The notes under the pieces were generated by a model. It saw nothing but the letters and a program-made list of their open reading frames with translations. It made no database searches and had not been told where the DNA came from. Of a stretch of 10,177 nucleotides of DNA, positions 7,085 through 10,177 are shown piece after piece. Position 1 is the stretch's first letter, and each line of letters begins with the position of its first letter. Source of the stretch: an uncultured Clostridium sp. (GTDB lineage Bacteria; Bacillota; Clostridia; TANB77; CAG-508). The stretch spans positions 1 to 10,177 of the forward strand of contig USCB01000039.1 of assembly GCA_900553125.1 (NCBI GenBank), written 5' to 3'. Position numbers and translations under genes: made by a program.

Positions 7085-7801
7085 TTATTTTAAACTAATT
7101 ACAATTCTTCTTCTTGGTTCTTCACCAATACTTTCAGTTTTAACAGTCTTTGATTCTTGCAAGGCTGAATGAATTATTTTTCTTTCATATGCTTGCATTG
7201 GCTCTAGTTTAATTGGTTTTCCCGTTTTTTCAACTGACTTTGCAAGTTTTAATGCTAGATTTTCAAGTGTTTTTTCGCGTTTTTCTTTATAATTTCCAAT
7301 ATCAAGTAAAATTCTTATCTTTTCCTCTGAATTCTTTCCAGCCATTGACGATATTAATGTTTGAAGTGCATATAAAGTTTCTCCTCTATATCCTATAAGT
7401 ATAGCTGAATCTGCTCCTTCTATTACTATTTCTAATCCGAAATCGTCCTTTTTTATTTTATAATTTGTATCATTTCCTAATTGTTTTAAAAATTCATCTA
7501 AAAACGTTTTTACATTTTTTTCAGCTTTTTCAAGGCTTTCAGATGATACAGGTTGTTTTTCTTTTCTTAAATATTTTTCATTAACCTTTTCATCTTTTTC
7601 TTTATGTTCTTCTTTGTCTTCTTTTAAGGTTAATTCAACTTTTACAACTCTTGGCGCTAAAATACTAAAAAAACTTCTTTTTTGTTCATTTTCTAATACT
7701 TTTATATTTACCATATTTCTAGAAACATTAAGGATTTTTAATCCTTTTTCTATTGCTTCATTTGTTGTATTTCCTTCTGAAATAATACTATTTTTAGGCA
7801 T
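7085..7801 (-). CDS. jag: Jag/KhpB (SpoIIIJ-associated) RNA-binding protein
   Basis: A 238-residue cytoplasmic RNA-binding protein, encoded next to the membrane insertase across Firmicutes and linked to cell-envelope and small-RNA control. It has a Jag-N domain (about 1-55), a Lys/Glu-rich linker (about 58-95), a KH domain with the GYRGETL loop at 137-143, and a C-terminal R3H domain with R207 and H211 and the ending GEEPRRRIVISLK. The ATG at 7801 has AGGAGG nine bases upstream and overlaps the yidC stop by eight bases, indicating translational coupling. An ATG eight codons earlier has no ribosome binding site. It contains an in-frame CGC arginine codon that is read normally. Confidence 0.95.
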   Translation of the reverse strand: MPKNSIISEGNTTNEAIEKGLKILNVSRNMVNIKVLENEQKRSFFSILAPRVVKVELTLKEDKEEHKEKDEKVNEKYLRKEKQPVSSESLEKAEKNVKTFLDEFLKQLGNDTNYKIKKDDFGLEIVIEGADSAILIGYRGETLYALQTLISSMAGKNSEEKIRILLDIGNYKEKREKTLENLALKLAKSVEKTGKPIKLEPMQAYERKIIHSALQESKTVKTESIGEEPRRRIVISLK

Positions 7802-8798
7802 TATTTTTTGCCTCCTCTTTTTCATCTTTTAAAAATTTATTTAAGAATAATCTTTCAAAAATCATTAAAATATTATTTATAAGCCAATATAATGCAAGTC
7901 CTAGAGGTGCAATACATGCAATTGATATTGACATTAATGGCATAAACCATGACATGCTTTTATTTGCCTGTTCCATTGCATCATATTCTTCTTCAATCCT
8001 AGTTTCCTTTCCATCACCAATTAATTTTTCATCTTTTTTCTTTTTACCTGTTGAATTTGTTGATAATTTTATAGAAACAAATGATGAAATTACATATAAC
8101 ATTGGAATTATAAGAACTTTTAAATCTCCTAAGTCTTCAGTTGGTACTTTACTTAAATCTAATCCTAAGAATTCCATATTTATATAGGCTTTATCTTTAT
8201 AATCATTTATATTAAATGTATCTTTTTCTTCTGTTTGAGTATTTTCTTCATTACTTGTTTGTTCTTGATTTTCTGTATTTTCATTATTTTGATTTTCCTG
8301 ATTTTGGTCTTCTTCACTTACGGAAACTTGACTTTCGCTTTCTAGCTTGTTCATGTAATTTATAACAGCTATTTCTTTATAGTTACTTGTATTTCCCTGT
8401 TCTTGAACAACTGATTCTAATTTTTCAATTACATTTCCATCAACTTTTTTCATATATGTAAGTGGCGAACGAACTAAGTAAAATACTGAAAATAACAATA
8501 TTATCTGTACTATTGCACTAAAACATCCTGAAAATGGGCTTAACTTTTCCCTTTTATATAAAGCCATTACTTCTTGATTTAACTTTTCAGGGTCATTTTT
8601 ATACTTGAACTGAATTTGTTTCATTTCGTCATTAATTTTCTGACTTTTTTTCATTGTTTTTTGCTGATTTATTGAAATTGGTAACATTATTATTTTTATT
8701 AATACTGAAAATAATATAATTGCTAAACCGTAATTTCCTACAAATTCATACAAAAAGTTTAAAACATATCCAAACAAGTTTGCAAAAAAAGATATCAT
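7794..8798 (-). CDS. yidC: membrane protein insertase YidC/Oxa1 (SpoIIIJ-type)
   Basis: A 334-residue insertase that helps membrane proteins enter the lipid bilayer, alone or with SecYEG. Hydrophobic segments lie at about 22-44, 92-112, 228-246 and 283-318 (probably two). A charged cytoplasmic hairpin spans 45-85 (QKTMKKSQKINDEMKQIQ). It lacks an N-terminal lipobox, unlike Bacillus SpoIIIJ. Two details stand out. The groove position usually held by arginine in the first core helix (LIRxxxLP) is lysine here (LIKIIMLP, K35). The extracytoplasmic region at about 158-193 is a low-complexity Glu/Asn/Gln stretch. The ATG at 8798 has GGAGGG close upstream. It starts 28 bases after yidD and overlaps jag. 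Confidence 0.95.
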   Translation of the reverse strand: MISFFANLFGYVLNFLYEFVGNYGLAIILFSVLIKIIMLPISINQQKTMKKSQKINDEMKQIQFKYKNDPEKLNQEVMALYKREKLSPFSGCFSAIVQIILLFSVFYLVRSPLTYMKKVDGNVIEKLESVVQEQGNTSNYKEIAVINYMNKLESESQVSVSEEDQNQENQNNENTENQEQTSNEENTQTEEKDTFNINDYKDKAYINMEFLGLDLSKVPTEDLGDLKVLIIPMLYVISSFVSIKLSTNSTGKKKKDEKLIGDGKETRIEEEYDAMEQANKSMSWFMPLMSISIACIAPLGLALYWLINNILMIFERLFLNKFLKDEKEEAKNNA

Positions 8799-8826
8799 AT
8801 AATCCCTCCACTTTTATGAAATATGC

Positions 8827-9045
8827 TTATTTTAATGGGTCATATCCTCCTTTTGAAAAAGGATTACATTTTATAATTCTTATTATTCCCAAACATATTC
8901 CTTTTAAGGCTCCATATTTTTCAATTGCTTGTTTTGTGTATTCTGAGCATGTTGGATAATATTTGCACCTTATATTTTTACTTTCTAACCATAATGATAT
9001 ATTTTTTTGATACCAGTTGATTATTTTTATTAATATTTTTTTCAT
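8827..9045 (-). CDS. yidD: membrane protein insertion efficiency factor YidD
   Basis: A 72-residue, basic, amphipathic protein of the YidD (haemolytic-related) family, thought to assist YidC-dependent insertion at the inner membrane. The core CKYYPTCSEY at 27-36, the KG-rich helix at about 44-59, C60 with NPFSKGGYDP, and three cysteines (27, 33, 60) match the family. The ATG is two bases after the rnpA stop codon, and only a weak GGA lies upstream, so efficient initiation probably depends on ribosomes finishing rnpA. yidC follows after 28 bases. Confidence 0.95.
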   Translation of the reverse strand: MKKILIKIINWYQKNISLWLESKNIRCKYYPTCSEYTKQAIEKYGALKGICLGIIRIIKCNPFSKGGYDPLK

Positions 9046-9047
9046 TT

Positions 9048-9396
9048 TTATTCCGATACTATGAGTTCAGCTTTTTTTATTATTTTATACATGTCTTTTT
9101 CTATTTTTGCGAAATTTATTTCTTCAATATTAACTTCTTTTTTTATTAAAAATACTATGCTATATCCTGTTTTTATCTTTTCTTCAAGGTTTTTATAGTT
9201 TTCTCTTAATAATCTTTTTATTTTATTTCTTTTATTTGCTTTTCCGCACTTTTGTACTTATAGCTAGTCCTAAAAAATTATTTTGCTTTTTATTTTTTAT
9301 TATAAAAGCCTTTATATATTGCCCTGAATAGTATTTTCCTTTTGTTAATACTTGCTTAAATTCATAGTTTTTCTTTAACATTTTTGTTGTTTTCAT
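9048..9396 (-). CDS. rnpA: ribonuclease P protein component RnpA, interrupted by a +1 frameshift
   Basis: The protein subunit of RNase P, which with the catalytic RNA trims 5' leaders from tRNA precursors. The first frame gives MKTTKMLKKNYEFKQVL through FLGLAISTKV, then CGG AAA AGC AAA and a stop at 9234-9232. Skipping one base at the CGG (9246-9244) continues as GKANKRNKIKRLLRENY, the hallmark RNR helix, and ends at 9050-9048. The joined protein is 115 residues, normal for RnpA; either part alone would lack half of the fold. The ATG at 9396 has GAGGAA directly upstream at short spacing; a TTG at 9441 lacks a ribosome binding site. It lies between rpmH and yidD as in most Firmicutes. Recoding, sequencing error and mutation are all possible, but a lost RnpA would probably be lethal. 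Confidence 0.9.
9244..9246 (-). other. candidate +1 frameshift site (CGG) in rnpA
   Basis: The reading is AAA GTG CGG AAA in the initial frame, with a stop four codons after the GTG. Dropping the C at 9246 gives AAA GTG GGA AAA GCA AAT AAA, encoding the conserved K-V-G-K that leads into the RNR motif. As in mnmE, the skipped base precedes GG and restores a conserved glycine. Confidence 0.7.
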
Positions 9397-9408
9397 TTCC
9401 TCACATCC

Positions 9409-9467
9409 TTTGGCTAAATAAGCTTTTTGTTCGATTTTCAAACTTTTTCTAGCTTATATAGCCCAAA
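9409..9467. repeat. stem-loop between rpmH and rnpA
   Basis: TTTGGCTAAATAAGCT (9409-9424) and AGCTTATATAGCCCAAA (9451-9467) pair over about 15 bp with one mismatch and one bulge. A short inner stem (GTTTG with CGAAC) closes the loop. In the mRNA it ends just before the rnpA ribosome binding site. No U tract follows, so it is not a standard terminator. It could be a processing site or affect rnpA translation. Confidence 0.65.
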
Positions 9468-9480
9468 TGTGTGTTTAAAA

Positions 9481-9615
9481 TTAAGCACATAATCTTTTTC
9501 TTCCTTTTGCTCTTCTAGCTTTTAATACATTTCTTCCAGCTCTTGTTGACATTCTTGCAAAAAATCCATGTACTTTTTTGTTTTGTCTTTTTTTTGGTTG
9601 AAAAGTTCTTTTCAT
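9481..9615 (-). CDS. rpmH: 50S ribosomal protein L34
   Basis: A 44-residue, very basic protein of the large ribosomal subunit. The sequence starts MKRTFQPKKRQNKKVHGF and continues with the conserved FARMSTRAGRNVLKARRAKGRKRL, ending in CA. Both length and motif order are canonical for L34. The ATG at 9615 is preceded by GGAGGTG at good spacing. It is the first gene of the leftward operon and the gene nearest the origin in this window. A near-consensus promoter lies about 100 bases upstream. rnpA begins 84 bases downstream, after a stem-loop. Confidence 0.98.
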   Translation of the reverse strand: MKRTFQPKKRQNKKVHGFFARMSTRAGRNVLKARRAKGRKRLCA

Positions 9616-9713
9616 GTTTAAAACACCTCCACTTTAATAGTCTTTTATATATTTGAATATATATTTCTTATTTTACATACGCCTATTTTATCCATAGAAA
9701 CGCAAGTGAAAAT

Positions 9714-9742
9714 ATTATATCCTAAAGTTTATAAAAAGTCAA
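9714..9742 (-). promoter_or_regulatory. rpmH operon promoter
   Basis: TTGACT (9742-9737, 5/6) and a perfect TATAAT (9719-9714) are separated by exactly 17 bases on the minus strand. Initiation near 9707 gives a leader of about 90 bases. A single-mismatch DnaA box, TTATCCATA (9688-9696, plus strand), lies just inside this leader and might allow DnaA feedback. Between this promoter and the first DnaA box cluster (9743-9896) I see only AT-rich sequence and a lone TATAAT (9862-9867, plus strand) without a good -35. Confidence 0.85.
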
Positions 9743-9896
9743 TGAAATTTCGAATTTTTTTTCATTCCCTTAAGGAAATAAGGTTTTCAGCGTTTTTTTT
9801 ATATAATTTTTTCAAATTATGTTGCATTTTCAAAAAAAATGTTGTATAACACTTTTATCAGTATAATATTTGAAAAAAATGTAAATTTTAAAAAAG

Positions 9897-9927
9897 TTAT
9901 GCACAGGTTTTCCACATGTTGTCAACA
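9897..9927 (+). promoter_or_regulatory. DnaA box cluster 1 (three boxes, 11-bp phase)
   Basis: Three same-strand 9-mers start at 9897 (TTATGCACA), 9908 (TTTTCCACA) and 9919 (TTGTCAACA). Compared with TTATNCACA or TTATCCACA, the first matches the degenerate consensus, the second has one mismatch and the third two. Their starts are exactly 11 bp apart, placing them on one face of the helix as for a DnaA filament. Confidence 0.8.
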
Positions 9928-9977
9928 GTTTGTGTGAACATTTTTTACAGTGATGTTTTATTTTTGTAAAAAAGCCT

Positions 9978-10019
9978 AACATACTTCGCTTACTAGCTTT
10001 TAAGCTATAAAATTATGTT
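9978..10019. repeat. nested dyad between the two DnaA box clusters
   Basis: TAGCTT (9994-9999) and AAGCTA (10002-10007) form an inner inverted repeat with a 2-base spacer. AACATA (9978-9983) and TATGTT (10014-10019) form an outer one around it. The dyad sits in the 129-base interval that separates the box clusters. It could be a cruciform or protein-binding site; no known motif is recognised. Confidence 0.45.
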
Positions 10020-10056
10020 CGGAAATAGCATTGTCTTTTACTAAAATATTACAAAG

Positions 10057-10088
10057 TTATCAACACATGTGGATAACTTTGTGGATAA
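10057..10088. promoter_or_regulatory. DnaA box cluster 2 (three boxes next to the AT-rich region)
   Basis: TTATCAACA is at 10057-10065 on the plus strand. Two perfect consensus boxes, TTATCCACA, lie on the minus strand at 10076-10068 and 10088-10080. Starts are 11 and 12 bp apart. The cluster directly borders the AT-rich stretch to the right and is the best candidate for the opening complex and for DnaA autoregulation of the neighbouring dnaA gene. Confidence 0.9.
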
Positions 10089-10177
10089 CTTTTTTTATAT
10101 TAAAATTCTGTTTTTTTACATAATTAGTTACATTTTTTATTAATATATAATTTACAAGTAACCTTCTTGAACATAAA

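Larger units (their letters stand above)
9897..10177. other. oriC: chromosomal replication origin (oriC), cut at the right edge
   Basis: The rpmH side of the origin in Firmicutes lies next to dnaA, and this stretch has the matching features. It has two clusters of DnaA boxes (9897-9927 and 10057-10088), a dyad between them (9978-10019), and a strongly AT-rich flank (10089-10160) that is the likely unwinding region. All genes to the left are transcribed away from it. dnaA itself is not in the window and should start to the right of 10177. I could not make out a convincing set of DnaA-trio repeats. Confidence 0.88.

Noticed and set aside
9931..9939. possible reversed DnaA box TGTGTGAAC
   Set aside because: Only 5 of 9 positions match the consensus and it is out of phase with the neighbouring triplet.

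Overview
The window is very AT-rich and has the classic gene order on one side of a Firmicutes chromosome origin. Read leftwards from the origin it runs oriC, rpmH, rnpA, yidD, yidC, jag, mnmE, mnmG, rsmG, parA, parB and a DUF4446 gene. All eleven genes are on the minus strand, so they point away from the origin and run with the leftward replication fork. The A/T bias, the DUF4446 gene after parB, the short Clostridia-type YidC and a cluster of Spo0A-type boxes suggest a low-GC, probably spore-forming member of the Clostridia, perhaps an uncultured gut lineage. That placement is inference.

Layout from right to left: positions 9897-10177 are the replication origin, with two clusters of three DnaA boxes and an AT-rich flank. 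dnaA would be expected just beyond the right edge. A near-consensus promoter (9714-9742) drives rpmH-rnpA-yidD-yidC-jag (L34, RNase P protein, membrane insertion), which ends at a terminator at 7015-7068. A 91-base near-perfect palindrome (6911-7001) follows. Next come mnmE, mnmG and rsmG (tRNA wobble-uridine and 16S rRNA modification), ending at a strong hairpin terminator (2526-2573). The last operon, parA-parB-DUF4446 (chromosome segregation), has its own consensus promoter (2361-2389), three 10-bp-phased Spo0A-like boxes upstream, and a terminator at 59-97.

The most notable observation is that two core genes, mnmE and rnpA, are each interrupted by one extra base. In both, the break falls exactly on an in-frame CGG. 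Skipping the C gives a glycine codon and restores a full-length, family-typical protein. By my reading of about 2,830 codons in the eleven genes, these are the only two in-frame CGG codons in the window, whereas CGT, CGA and CGC occur in intact genes. This fits +1 recoding at an undecoded or starved CGG codon, though sequencing error is not excluded. If real, it would control RnpA, the tightly coupled yidD, and MnmE.

The three longer gene-free stretches are described in the features. 2265-2579 holds a hairpin, a promoter, Spo0A-like boxes and a terminator. 5191-5519 holds several dyads but no recognised RNA. 9616-10177 holds the rpmH leader and promoter and the origin.
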